Both the position numbers and the translations under genes were made by a program. The notes below the pieces were generated by a model. It was not told where the DNA came from and searched no databases. It worked only from the letters and a program-made list of their open reading frames with translations. 64,000 nt of DNA from Ogataea parapolymorpha DL-1. Taxonomy: Eukaryota > Ascomycota > Pichiomycetes > Pichiales > Pichiaceae. Positions 29,101 to 36,817 of the stretch are shown here, piece by piece (within the stretch, counting starts at the first letter, position 1; the number at the start of each line of letters is the position of its first letter). The stretch covers positions 496,001 to 560,000 of the forward strand of contig NC_027862.1 of assembly GCF_000187245.1 (NCBI RefSeq). Direction: 5' to 3'.

Positions 29101-31079
29101 CAGAGGCCTCGGAAAATGCGCTTGCGGCGCTGCAGGAGATCATGGTTACGAAGGCCGACGTGCTGTTCCCGATCCTGATCCCATCGCTGCTGACGCCGCC
29201 GGTCAAGGCGCGCGCAATTGGAGCACTGGCGCAGGTGGCCGGTCCGGCGCTGCACAGAAAGCTGTCGACGGTGGTGGCGGCGCTCGTCGACGCGGTGATT
29301 GCCGGCACGGGCAACACAGACGAGCTGCTTGGCGCGCTGCTGAAGACGCTGCTGTCCGTGACGACCGACGACGGATGCCACCCGCTATTCCAGCAGGTGC
29401 TTGCTCTCATGCGCCACGAGGACCAGCGCAAGACGCACGTGATCTACCGCGTGCTGCCGCAGTTCTTCGACAGCGTCGCCGTCGACTACTCCGTGTACGT
29501 CGACGACCTGGTGACGCAGCTGATCCTGGCGCTCGACGACGCGGACCGCGACGTCGCCACACACAGTCTGGAGGCGCTGACGGCGCTGGTGAAACGGCAG
29601 CCGCGCGAGACGCTCGAGCGGCTTGTGGCCACCGCACACCGCACGCTCTCGCTGTTGCCCGAGCACGAATTGTACGTTTTCGGGCTACCAAAGGGCCCCA
29701 ACTGCGTGCTGCCGATCTTTTTGAACGGCCTCATGTACGGCAACGCGCAGCAGCGCGAGCTGGCCGCGGAAGGCATTGCCGGCGTTGTGGACCGCACGCC
29801 GGCCGACTCGCTGCGGCCATTTGTCACGGTGATTGTGGGCCCGCTGATCAGAGTGATTGGCGAGCGGTTCGGCGGCGAGGTGAAGAGCGCAATTTTGCTG
29901 GCGCTCACCAAGCTGTTTGCCAAGATCCCGCAGTTCCTGAGGCCATTCATCCCGCAGCTGCAGCGCACGTTTGTCAAGTCGTTGAGCGACACGTCGAACG
30001 AGCTGCTGCGGGCGCGGGCAGCGCGTGCACTGGGCACGCTGATCGAGTACCAGCCGCGCGTGGACCCGCTGGTGGCCGAGCTGGTGGCAGGCGCGAAAAA
30101 CGCCGTTGGCGCAGAAAATCGCGGCGTCAAGACGGCCATGTTGCGTGCTTTACTGGAGGTGGTGCTGCGTGCGGGCAGCAAGATGAGCGACGCGTCGAAA
30201 TCGGGCGTACTGGCGCTCGTGGAGAACGAGATGGTGGGCGAGCACGCTGGCGGCGACACCGCCGTGGCGTATGCGAAGCTGATCGGCGCGCTCTCGTCAA
30301 CGATGTTGCCCGACGAGGCCGTGCGGATGCTGCGTGCCAAAGTGCTGGATATCGACTTGCGCGACGAGGAGGCCGCGCGGTTTGCCGTGCTCACGGTCAA
30401 CGCGTTCCTCAAAGACGCTCCCGCGCAGATATTTGCCACGGGGCTGTTTGCCGACGTGTGCGGTTTTGTCGCCGATGCGTGCGCGTCGCCGCTCGCAGAC
30501 GTGTCGGACAACGCCGTGCTGGCGTGCGGCAAGCTGATGCTGCAATTACCCGACGACTACGAACTCGCAGACGAAGACGAGACGGCATTCGGCGCCCTCA
30601 TTCGCCAGCTCTGCGTCAGCATGAACTCGCCGCCGTCGACTTCGAGAGACACCAGACGGCTCGCGCTCGTGGTGGTGCGTACGGTGTGCCGGTTCAAGTA
30701 CGATCGGTGTATACGGCCATATGTGGACGTTATTGCGCCGTGCGTGTTTCTGTGTGTGCGGGACCCGCTGATCCCGATCAAATTGGCGGCGGAAAAGGCC
30801 TTTTTGGCGGTGTTCCAGCTCGTGGAGGACGAGAATATGGAGCTTTTCAACGAATGGGCGCAAGCCAAGAATGCGACACCGACGCTGCAGACCGCAAGCG
30901 GGCAGACGCTGCAGCTGCGGTCAATTACAGAGTACACCAAGCGAGTCGGGTTCCGGCTCGCGAGCGTCGAGAGAGAACGCCTGGCAGCCGGCGGCGACAA
31001 AGAGGCCATGTTCTCGGACCAGTTCGAGGACGAGCGCGAAATCTGGGCCGTTGGCGGTGTGGAGTTGCAAAAAGAGTGA
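23139..31079 (+). CDS. GCN1: Gcn1, ribosome-bound activator of Gcn2 kinase
   Basis: Giant HEAT-repeat protein that binds collided or starved ribosomes and stimulates the eIF2-alpha kinase Gcn2 in general amino-acid control. The 2,646-residue uninterrupted frame matches yeast Gcn1 (2,672). The whole chain reads as tandem HEAT repeats, for example VREAADQA-like, VQFAVAECIAPLV and TTLGDMVKRVG helices. The central block (about 1330-1900) matches the part related to eEF3, and the C-terminal third holds the Gcn2 RWD-binding region. Synonymous positions become strongly GC-rich after about 25.2 kb, which leaves long stop-free frames on other strands; these are artefacts. It ends 60 bp from the MBP1 stop. 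Confidence 0.97.
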   Translation: MQAGDLDSQLQQLRLSSLNSRRAAVRQIYAVLDNRLDEAQLSRTFISLLRLYNNFPNDKLFAKQVQDVFARLLEQDRAVILGLFEKFIGQLSGKPLAVADLVVLLNWCVFFSAQKPASSVLIECLLPNAIKLVDGIATAEHHKKQRSDRLVREALKALAEIVRSLDRSQIQDFVASISKQGLSANGILAFFGQLAAIDTQLDDSIKNQIIIHFCKDILATKVSLDGYALDSFGRFVGLLTQSELEEHVLPGLEKAALRNSEQTFYIVCPRVFSAATVDLAESVAKSKFLTQLVSSLKSSNALVRQGGCECFKIIFAKSKSVGVDQLLDEVCKLLKSSTTSAVDQKLLCASILQTVPQTENTSAKIEGVLLPLIKKESNEQVLKLFLDALFACAVSDKVLDALKTGLVDKKQRKAWTVALGSQVQKNRALVTDAMIPSLESLLDECISAPLPSIANRLIAGGYAAVVVLHHLGKFDLLPRTLHDTEKPAIITNFKVYGKLATEEEQEWFVRALDALADQLSEPLVEFGYSWLYVLTSTAIIGPVRRLGLELLSNSCRTNQEFVAGSVIAAIRDLLSKERSGLADQNLDLRKLSPVIMKITSDGNRKILETHLLALLPVMYHGELANVRLGWPGVCLRAKIDPATLISQSIGIVSTLMEQLDNASAEIRASGMYDAIVRALAAIAFVDSSSVVPQLGRLLEADLDVSRVPDIDDTKLAIWHGEDGVPVVDVLEKGQKKPQVSKNSKDYETLQWEASVRQQVAAKKSSGARKLTRDEQEAVNAQIQREREIRAAIDTPYRRLCRALNIVTALAAEAATVDNGRQVWFPIAVAGVVGVLHSPNALRLVEELAVTCFLTLPAALPSSGLTGSSTFEWIGASTLRLMNIAVPPRYTSPPLTELISSQLFSLKMAADKTPFDALALMYVLPLLSKIIDNGKKHLLKNKRSKIIVNSEFQDEDPEEEQLALALELVSCHSEVFQNPEIPRTAILRDLFSLMTVPSKSKIAKDCFNALAQNVSVNIAEDDLRLIVGHVISPVVFVRTCVLEALDEEFDLTGFGFIPELWIAVFDNETVNSTIARTIWDESGFSVDRQSAAQLVPFLGNPDAGIRLSVARALAQAVADAVVEDGDDLFSETLSTLLDLYRTKEKPPAPQLDEFGLPIKSSSETKDAWEERSGVALALKYLAPQFTDTRKVEQVFRFLIDERALGDKNAVVRQEMQDAGMRIIDAHGAALLEPLIPIFEAGLAAKDEGTATQDRIKESIIILYGHLARHLDAKDPRVIEIVSRLLRALDTPSEDVQFAVAECIAPLVSATRAKLSGYFDELFGKLFDGASLAQRRGAAYGIAGLVKGAGLKSLAENDVIRNLVDAADDKKNPHKREGVSFAFETLSQSLGALFEPYVIEILPIVLRSLGDPSPEVREATDYAARMIMKNTTSYGIKKLIPLVTGNLDDHAWRTKKGSVELLGSMAYLDPTQLAANLPTIVPQIVGVLNDTHKEVRKAADQALKRFGEVIRNPEIQELVPVLLKAIGDPTQYTTEALDALIRTQFVHYIDGPSLALIIHVIHRGMRDRSATTKRKACQIVGNMAILVDSKDLVPYLAELVAELEDAMVDPVPQTRAVAARALGSLVEKLGEERFPDLIPRLLATLRDETRAGDKMGSAQALAEVTCGIGLGKLDELLPTILAGCTSPKQHVRAGFMPLLLFLPVCFGAQFAPYLSRTIAPILAGLADNDEGIRDTALRAGRLIVNNYANKAVDLLLPELERGLSDANARIRLSSVELTGDLLFKISGISGKQELSEDLTVLSVNVNRAFNEVLGAERRDRVLAALFMCRSDNSGPVRIAAVNIWKALVANTPRTVKEILPTLTQTIVRRLASADENQRNIAATTLGDMVKRVGGNALAQLLPTLDASLFASDADAKQGICIAVRELIQSSAPATVLEYKTPLFKIVRETLVDADPGVREAAAQAFDVLQEAVGSVAVDEIIPQLLELLDTEASENALAALQEIMVTKADVLFPILIPSLLTPPVKARAIGALAQVAGPALHRKLSTVVAALVDAVIAGTGNTDELLGALLKTLLSVTTDDGCHPLFQQVLALMRHEDQRKTHVIYRVLPQFFDSVAVDYSVYVDDLVTQLILALDDADRDVATHSLEALTALVKRQPRETLERLVATAHRTLSLLPEHELYVFGLPKGPNCVLPIFLNGLMYGNAQQRELAAEGIAGVVDRTPADSLRPFVTVIVGPLIRVIGERFGGEVKSAILLALTKLFAKIPQFLRPFIPQLQRTFVKSLSDTSNELLRARAARALGTLIEYQPRVDPLVAELVAGAKNAVGAENRGVKTAMLRALLEVVLRAGSKMSDASKSGVLALVENEMVGEHAGGDTAVAYAKLIGALSSTMLPDEAVRMLRAKVLDIDLRDEEAARFAVLTVNAFLKDAPAQIFATGLFADVCGFVADACASPLADVSDNAVLACGKLMLQLPDDYELADEDETAFGALIRQLCVSMNSPPSTSRDTRRLALVVVRTVCRFKYDRCIRPYVDVIAPCVFLCVRDPLIPIKLAAEKAFLAVFQLVEDENMELFNEWAQAKNATPTLQTASGQTLQLRSITEYTKRVGFRLASVERERLAAGGDKEAMFSDQFEDEREIWAVGGVELQKE

Positions 31080-31139
31080 GGGATGGATTATCTACAGATA
31101 TAGTTTCAACGTCCTGTTTATTATGCCTAATGTTCGTAG

Positions 31140-33607
31140 TTATGTCTTTGCCTCCAATAGCCGTGTCTCAATACCGGTCAGCAGGTCCTGGTCGATCTCC
31201 TCGAACGGCAGGTTGCAGATGCTGGCAATCAGCTTGCGGTACAGGTACAGCTTGGCCTGCATGCGGCGCTCCTCGAGCGCGGCCGCGTTACCGTCGTCGG
31301 AGTCAGACAAGCCGCTAAGCGACGCCGTGATCGACCCGATCAGACTGCGCCGCTCGATCTGCAGCGAGGTCAGCTGCACGGCCAGCTCGACGCGTTTCGC
31401 TGTCGTGCCCTGTTCCGCAGCGCCGCTGATCTGCGTCTCTTCCTGGTGCACCAGCTTCGCCAGCTCCAGAGCCTGCGACCGCTCGTACATGTTGACCAGC
31501 TGCTCGTGTTTCTCGTGCAATTGTTGTTCGTACTTGTCCAGGAGACTGTGCACGGTGTGCGGCTCGAACGCCGCATTTTCCAGCACGCGGCGGTCGTCTT
31601 CGTCCGCGTCCCGCAGCAGCTGTTCCATCAGTTTGTCCGTCTTGGCGCCCAGCTGCTGCACCTCGCTCTCCATCTGCCGGATCGTCTCGAGATTGTGAGC
31701 CAGCTCCTCCTCCTTGGTACCCAGCTCTTCCCTGACGCTCTCGTTTAGATTCTGCATCAGCGACGCGAGCCTGCTCTCAAACAGCCGCAAACTGTCGAAA
31801 AACGAGTCGGCGGCCACCAGGTCGCTTGCCCGCGAGCCGGGCGACCGCGGCGTCTCGAGCTTGAGCAGCTGCGCGGCGTCGTCCTTGCCCGCAACGCTGC
31901 TGTTTGTAATTGTGCTGTTGTCCTCAAAAACGTTCTCCTTGTTGTCGTCCTCGGCCGCAAACCGCGTTGGCGTGCGGAACTTGGCCGGCTCCGCGCTCTC
32001 GGAGCGGTCCAGCCGCAGCTCCTGCACGACCGCGGGCGGGATGTTGTGCAGCCCGACCTCGTCCACGTCGGCGCCCAGCTTGATCAGCTTGGCTATGAAC
32101 TGGGGCTCGCCGGCCTTGACGGCGAGCCGCAGAGCCGCGTCGCCGTTCTTGTCGCGATGGTTTATCAGGATTTTCAGCAGGTCTCTGTCGGCCTTATTGC
32201 CCGCCGACAGCCGCTCGGCCTCGCTCTGTTGGAACTCGATGAACCGCACAATCTCGTCGAAATAATAGCTCAGACAGTTGATTTTGTTGGGGTTGGCCGT
32301 CAGCTCCATGATGTAGTGCAACGGCGTGCGGCCCTGTGCGTCGGGCACAATCAGACACTGTCGCAGCAGTTGCAAAATGATTCCAAAGTTCTTCAAATCG
32401 TATGAGTTGGTGAAGTGGATCAGCTTCGACAGACTGTTCATTCCCGAGCCATTGAGAATGAGCGGGTTCGCGTTCTTCTCGATCAGCACCTGAATCACCG
32501 GGTGCGACGCCAGCGCAGATGCCCAGTGCAGCGGCGTGTGTCCCTCGTCGTCGATGGCCTTGTTGATGTCGAAGTCGCGCGGCGGGTTGAGAATAAAGTC
32601 TGGGATCGGCTCGTCGTCGTTGCCAAAGAAACTCAGCAGCTTCTCCGTGTAGTAGTCGAACTCCTCGTTTTCGAGTTCGTGGTGCTCCGACAGAATATTG
32701 GACGCCGATGGCGTGCCCAAGTTGTACTGGTGGTGCGCAAACGAGTCCATGGCGAGCTCGCCCGGATGTTTCAACTCAGACTCGAACCCGCTCGACGTGG
32801 ACGTGTCTGAACTCGTCCTGTTCAGCCGCAGCTCGTCCTGCGATCCGTCTGTCGTCGACAGCGACCCGAAATTGTTGTAGTTATGGGAGAACCGGTGCAT
32901 CTGCGGCTGCTGCATCATCACCTGCTGCTGTGGCAGCTGCGACATGCCGGGGTACGCCGGCGCGGCGTAATAGGCGGGCATTTTCATCGAATACTGGTGC
33001 TGCGCCGCAGAAAAGGCGTACTGCGAAGTGTTCATCGGCACCATCGGCGGCACAGCCTGAGATTGCGCGTGGTACGTGTGCACGCTACCAAACGTCGGCG
33101 GTGCGTGCGTCTGCGAGAACGCAGACACCTTCTTGTTGGGCTTGTGCCCGGAATCACCGTCGACCTTGCTCTTGCGCTTTCTTGCCTCTGTGCCGGCCCC
33201 CTGCACGGCCGACGGCTTTGTCTTGGTGCGCTTTTCCAGCGGCGCGTCCTTCTCCCTGTCGTAATACAGCACTTTGGAGTTTTCGGTAGGAATCTTGTGT
33301 GTTTGAGCCAATTCTCTTGCAAAGTCCAAAGGCACCCAGGTGCCCTGGAATCGGCCATATCCGCCCTGGATCTTCTGGTGCTTGAACTGGTGCACCTCTT
33401 TCTCCAGCAGCCTCGTTCTCTGCGCCTTGCCAAACCCCGCAATCTTGAGGATCTGGGTAGCGTTCACCCAGTCGTCCTCGCACCGGCGCATCAGCGGAAT
33501 GCCATTCACCGTGCTCTCAATAACATCAACCTGACGAGATTAGTAAATGCCAATGGCCGCCTCAGTTTACTTACCTGTGAGTACGTCGCAATGTACAAAT
33601 CTGCCAT
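31140..33607 (-). CDS. MBP1: APSES transcription factor Mbp1 (spliced)
   Basis: DNA-binding subunit of MBF, which drives G1/S genes through ACGCGT (MCB) elements with Swi6. Splicing joins exon 1 33575-33607 (MADLYIATYSQ) to exon 2 31140-33530. The intron 33531-33574 (44 nt) has donor GTAAGT, branch TACTAAT and acceptor CAG. The product is 807 residues. The KilA-N/APSES domain (about 1-105) contains DDWVNATQILKIAGF and GGYGRFQGTWVPL, closest to Mbp1. A nuclear-localisation-like KKRK-rich patch, a Gln/Met-rich linker and ankyrin repeats (TPLHW near 342, TPLHY near 412) follow. The C-terminal coiled region should bind Swi6. Swi4 or Res-type alternatives are less likely. Confidence 0.9.
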
Positions 33608-33906
33608 TGCGGTATGCAGACAATTATCTATCCCCTGTAGTGGTGTGTTCAGCTAGCGATCTGGAAAAAGCAAAGATAAAACTGGTTTTTGTGAGGGGGC
33701 TATGTGCTGTGCAATTCGGAAGGCGGTAAGGTACCTTAGGTTTGTGTCAAGTTCGTGCTAGGAGAAGAGCTTGTCCACCTAAAAAACACTTTTCAGTCTG
33801 ATCCAATTTGGCTACTTTTTTTTTTGGAAGGCCCGCACGACGCCTGCCGCATTGGGAAAATTAGTTGCACGTTTGGCGACTTCGCGTGGTGTCACCTGAT
33901 CTTCGG

Positions 33907-33919
33907 CACGTGCACGCGT
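33907..33919. promoter_or_regulatory. Composite E-box (CACGTG) and MCB (ACGCGT) site
   Basis: CACGTGCACGCGT places a perfect bHLH E-box and a perfect MCB hexamer one base apart. It lies 300 bp upstream of the MBP1 start and 506 bp upstream of the NSG1 start. Function is inferred from consensus sequences only. It could serve MBF autoregulation of MBP1 or a bHLH/SREBP-type factor at NSG1. Confidence 0.45.
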
Positions 33920-34326
33920 CCGCAGAAGTTGCCCATCCTCTCCTGGGAACATGTACACTGAACGGTCTTGGCTTTTCGCATGCCTGCAAATCTTTTCGTC
34001 TCCCCCACACAGGGAACGCCACAAGGCCTTACGCGTATGTTATAACCCAAAAAATTTCGGGCCCGGTGCACGGATGTCCCACGGCGCGACTGGAGTCATG
34101 TAGCGGGGTCGCATTGATCAGGTCGTTGGCGGACTCAAGCCCATGTGATATTCAAGGGGAGTTAAAGTGGGTCTGGAAGCGGGGCAGAAGTTGGATGCCG
34201 GTCAGCAATTGGGCTGGATTTGCGCCAGTTCCCCCCTCGTTTCCATGCAAGCCCATCCCGAGCCGATATTACCTCAGCGATTATCACATCAGCCAGAACA
34301 GAAATAAATACCGGAGGCCAAAATTG

Positions 34327-34335
34327 ATGATTTGA
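34327..34335 (+). other. Two-codon upstream ORF ahead of NSG1
   Basis: ATG ATT TGA lies 98 nt upstream of the NSG1 start codon. It would be a minimal uORF if the transcript starts at or before the nearby TATA-like sequence. Transcription across it is not shown. Confidence 0.35.
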
Positions 34336-34424
34336 TCGATTTTCTTGACAAGCCGCATATCCGAACTCTTAATCTTGAGTTTCAGAAACCCTTTTGTTCG
34401 ATCCTTCTGCCAGCCGTTTGCGTA

Positions 34425-35303
34425 ATGACCCAAACCTCAGGGAACGACGAGCCGGAGAGTAAGACAGGGCCGCTGAATTCGGGCTCCCTCATGTCTAGAA
34501 ACTCCTCCGTCCTCACACTGACCACGCCCCAGCTGTACTCGATCTACGGCGGCCGCGAAAACCTGATAGATGCCCAAGATGCAGAAAATGCAAACGATAT
34601 TTACGAGAACCTAAAAGAGAACATTCGCAAGAGGAGTCCAGACGACGCTTCTCATGCGCCACCTCGCTCAACCCAGCGAAAATCGGCGATCGGCCTGTTT
34701 ACCGGGATCATTGGCAAGAGCCTGGTTCTGTGTGTACTCGGCAACCTTTTCATCAAGCTGATCGAACAGCTGTACAAACTAAATCCGGCCCTCCCCAATC
34801 TTGCCGATTTTCGTTTAATTTACCTAGTCAGAGACAACGCCAACCTGCCTTTAAGCCCTGTCCAAATGGAAATACTCAACAATTCCCTAATGGGCCTGCT
34901 GTTTGGCTCCATCAGACCGCTTTCTGAACTCGTTTTCACTTGGAACGGCAAGAAACGGTCGTTCCCAGAAACGGCTGCGCTTGTCAGGTTCACTGTCGCA
35001 CTCATAGGGTTCTCGTACGGACTGAGAAAGGTGGAATGGGAGTCGAAGCTCGAGGCATCGCTTGTCTTCCTGGGCATTTGCGCACTGCTGTGGATCGTGA
35101 TGGACTCGTCTATCGGCGGCCTGTTGTCCTCATTTATCGTTTCTTTGGGAACGATCGCCGTTTACACCTACTTCACGTTCCAGCAAAACCTGCTGAGCGT
35201 GTTTAGCGACCCAGATATCCTGGCCGATCTCCTATGGAACGGGTCTTTCCTGTTCATCTCGTTGGTTATATTTGGCCGGATCAGCAAGAGACTAATTGGC
35301 TAG
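34425..35303 (+). CDS. NSG1: INSIG-family ER membrane protein (Nsg1/Nsg2)
   Basis: ER protein that binds sterol-sensing-domain proteins: HMG-CoA reductase in S. cerevisiae, SCAP in animals. From ATG 34425 it has 292 residues, like yeast Nsg1 (291). The polar N-terminus contains the typical TTPQLYSIYGG stretch. About six membrane helices follow, including the INSIG signature region GLRKVEWESKLEASLVFLGI near residue 200 and the FISLVIFGRI end. The frame extends upstream only through a TTG codon, so the ATG is preferred. A SCAP-like gene lies 15 kb to the right, so a true SCAP-INSIG pair may exist in this yeast. Confidence 0.88.
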   Translation: MTQTSGNDEPESKTGPLNSGSLMSRNSSVLTLTTPQLYSIYGGRENLIDAQDAENANDIYENLKENIRKRSPDDASHAPPRSTQRKSAIGLFTGIIGKSLVLCVLGNLFIKLIEQLYKLNPALPNLADFRLIYLVRDNANLPLSPVQMEILNNSLMGLLFGSIRPLSELVFTWNGKKRSFPETAALVRFTVALIGFSYGLRKVEWESKLEASLVFLGICALLWIVMDSSIGGLLSSFIVSLGTIAVYTYFTFQQNLLSVFSDPDILADLLWNGSFLFISLVIFGRISKRLIG

Positions 35304-35370
35304 GCAATTATACGTTTACAGTTAAATAGCATAAACTCATGATTATGTCACTAAAGAACCTCTTCTTCAG

Positions 35371-35748
35371 CTAATCATCCTCCACCGCCTCCTCAGACAC
35401 GTCTTTCCGCTCGTTCTCCAGATTGGACTTGTGCTGGTTGGCGCTCAGAAGCCCCGTCGCACTCACTCCGGAAATCGAGTTCCTGTTGATTCTCGCAACA
35501 TTCTCGATATTTGGCAATTTTAGCGGGTTTATTGACCCAACCTGCTCTTTGTGTCCCGTAGCTTTCGACATGGCGTAGTCTCCGCTGTCGAAAAATTTCC
35601 TGTCCTTTAGCTTACTTTGCAGCACCTCCGACTTCTTGGGCAAACGGCCGTACAACTTGTACAATTTCTGTTCCTGCGGCGTCAATTTCGCCATCTCCTC
35701 CGTCTGTGGGGGCTCGTACAGCGGGTCGTTTGGAGATAGATTCGACAT
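35371..35748 (-). CDS. IGO1: Endosulfine-family PP2A inhibitor Igo1/Igo2
   Basis: Small protein phosphorylated by Rim15/Greatwall kinase that then inhibits PP2A-Cdc55 and protects mRNAs at entry to quiescence, downstream of TORC1. The 125-residue protein contains the invariant endosulfine core FDSGDYA, with phospho-acceptor Ser55 at residues 53-59, preceded by the helical LYGRLPKKSEVLQSKLKDRKF segment. The rest is disordered. Its start lies only 52 bp from the end of USB1 on the same strand, so its promoter probably overlaps the USB1 coding region. Confidence 0.92.
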   Translation of the reverse strand: MSNLSPNDPLYEPPQTEEMAKLTPQEQKLYKLYGRLPKKSEVLQSKLKDRKFFDSGDYAMSKATGHKEQVGSINPLKLPNIENVARINRNSISGVSATGLLSANQHKSNLENERKDVSEEAVEDD

Positions 35749-35800
35749 TGGGGCTCACGTACACTTTGCCTCCGGCGTTTCGATAAGCAATTACGGAAAA

Positions 35801-36544
35801 TTATGTGGCTTGTTGCGTTGGTTTTTTCTCGCCTCGTGCTTCCTTCTGGTGCAAGGGTGTTTTTCTCCTCCCCTGCGAGGCCATGACACTGGCAGCAGCG
35901 AGCGTGACTGGCTGTAGGTGTGCGCTGAATTGCAAATCTTTCTGGTGTATCTCGCCGATAGTGCAGTGAAGAAGGTCTGGGTCGTATCGGATATTGTTGT
36001 CGCCGTCTCTGTTGCCAGGAACGTGGTGATTTATCAGTTCCACCGTGCTCCTGAGCTTATTGCGTGTTTCCTGGTCCACAATCAGGGCAACAAACTGCTT
36101 GGATTTGTCTAGACTGGGGAGCAGTCTGATTTCGCCGGAAAACCCAACCATCAACGGAGTCCTCAATGGCAGGTTTTCCTCCAGCAAGGCAATAAATTCT
36201 CTGAGTTTTTGATCGTCTTCAAAAGTCAGGTTATATGACAGGGAAATATGAAGACTTTTGGGAGTCTCTGTGAGCTCGTCAAACAGGGTTTCCTGCAAAG
36301 TGACCGATTCGTTGAGCACACAGCGCTGGCTCAGTTCGTCCCAGAACTTTTGAGCCAGCGAATGCAGAAGCGCGTACTGTTCATCCGACAAGGGTATATG
36401 CAGATATATGTGCGACGTTCTCTTAGTGGACGTCTCCTTGCGTCTAAAAACGGGAGTTTCCGAGTATTTGAAAAGAAAGCTCTCTGGCGGTTTTAGGGGT
36501 TCCTGAGTATCGCTCTCCGAGTCCGATGAGTACTGCAGGTCCAT
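35801..36544 (-). CDS. USB1: U6 snRNA 3'-5' exonuclease Usb1
   Basis: 2H-phosphoesterase that trims the oligo(U) tail of U6 snRNA and leaves a protected 3' end. The protein of 247 residues starts at ATG 36544 (MDLQYSSD). The two catalytic HxS/T motifs are HISLS (His99, Ser101) and HCTIG (His193, Thr195). The second motif has Thr where many orthologues have Ser, a common variant of the 2H fold. A longer frame upstream begins without ATG and is not used. The last 30 residues are basic and poorly conserved in appearance. IGO1 follows after 52 bp. Confidence 0.87.
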   Translation of the reverse strand: MDLQYSSDSESDTQEPLKPPESFLFKYSETPVFRRKETSTKRTSHIYLHIPLSDEQYALLHSLAQKFWDELSQRCVLNESVTLQETLFDELTETPKSLHISLSYNLTFEDDQKLREFIALLEENLPLRTPLMVGFSGEIRLLPSLDKSKQFVALIVDQETRNKLRSTVELINHHVPGNRDGDNNIRYDPDLLHCTIGEIHQKDLQFSAHLQPVTLAAASVMASQGRRKTPLHQKEARGEKKPTQQAT

Positions 36545-36817
36545 AAAAAAAGGCGATTTTAATATTTTGCATATTTTGCATGAATAATTCAACACATCCT
36601 TTTGGGCATCAATAGGGGCACGCAACCAACATCCCTGTGTCTTGAGAAAACCAGTGTTGAAGCTGTAGCAGATAGAACTGAACTCTCCTTCTAACACCAC
36701 ACGAATCAGGATCCGTCGCTCCTGGCTCCCGTGTACTATTACGTAATCGTCGATGTTGTCGATTTGCCAAATGTAGCATGTTGTAAATAAATTGAAAATT
36801 CCATCAGCACTTCCACC

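Larger units (their letters stand above)
33608..34424. promoter_or_regulatory. Long divergent regulatory region between MBP1 and NSG1
   Basis: At 817 bp this is the longest intergenic gap in the window. It holds an E-box CACGTG (33907-33912) next to an MCB hexamer ACGCGT (33914-33919). A CACCTGAT sequence lies about 10 bp to their left. A T-run is at about 33816-33826. A TATA-like AATAAATA lies near 34303-34311. Open frames here (for example about 33865-34335) start without ATG and look non-coding. Confidence 0.5.

Noticed and set aside
28370..29431. Antisense Ser-rich open frames within GCN1 (also 29486-30532 and 26219-27073)
   Set aside because: They are reverse-strand shadows of GC-rich HEAT-repeat codons.
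28613..31318. Very long open frame (about 900 codons) overlapping GCN1 in another frame
   Set aside because: It lies wholly over the conserved GCN1 coding sequence in a GC-rich block where stops are rare. Its translation is a monotonous Arg/Ala-rich string with no domain.
33865..34335. 156-codon frame in the MBP1-NSG1 intergenic region
   Set aside because: No ATG at its start, no recognisable features, and it runs through promoter-like DNA.
36545..36700. Upstream extension of USB1 to 36700
   Set aside because: The extension starts with GTG rather than ATG. The USB1-like sequence begins naturally at ATG 36544.
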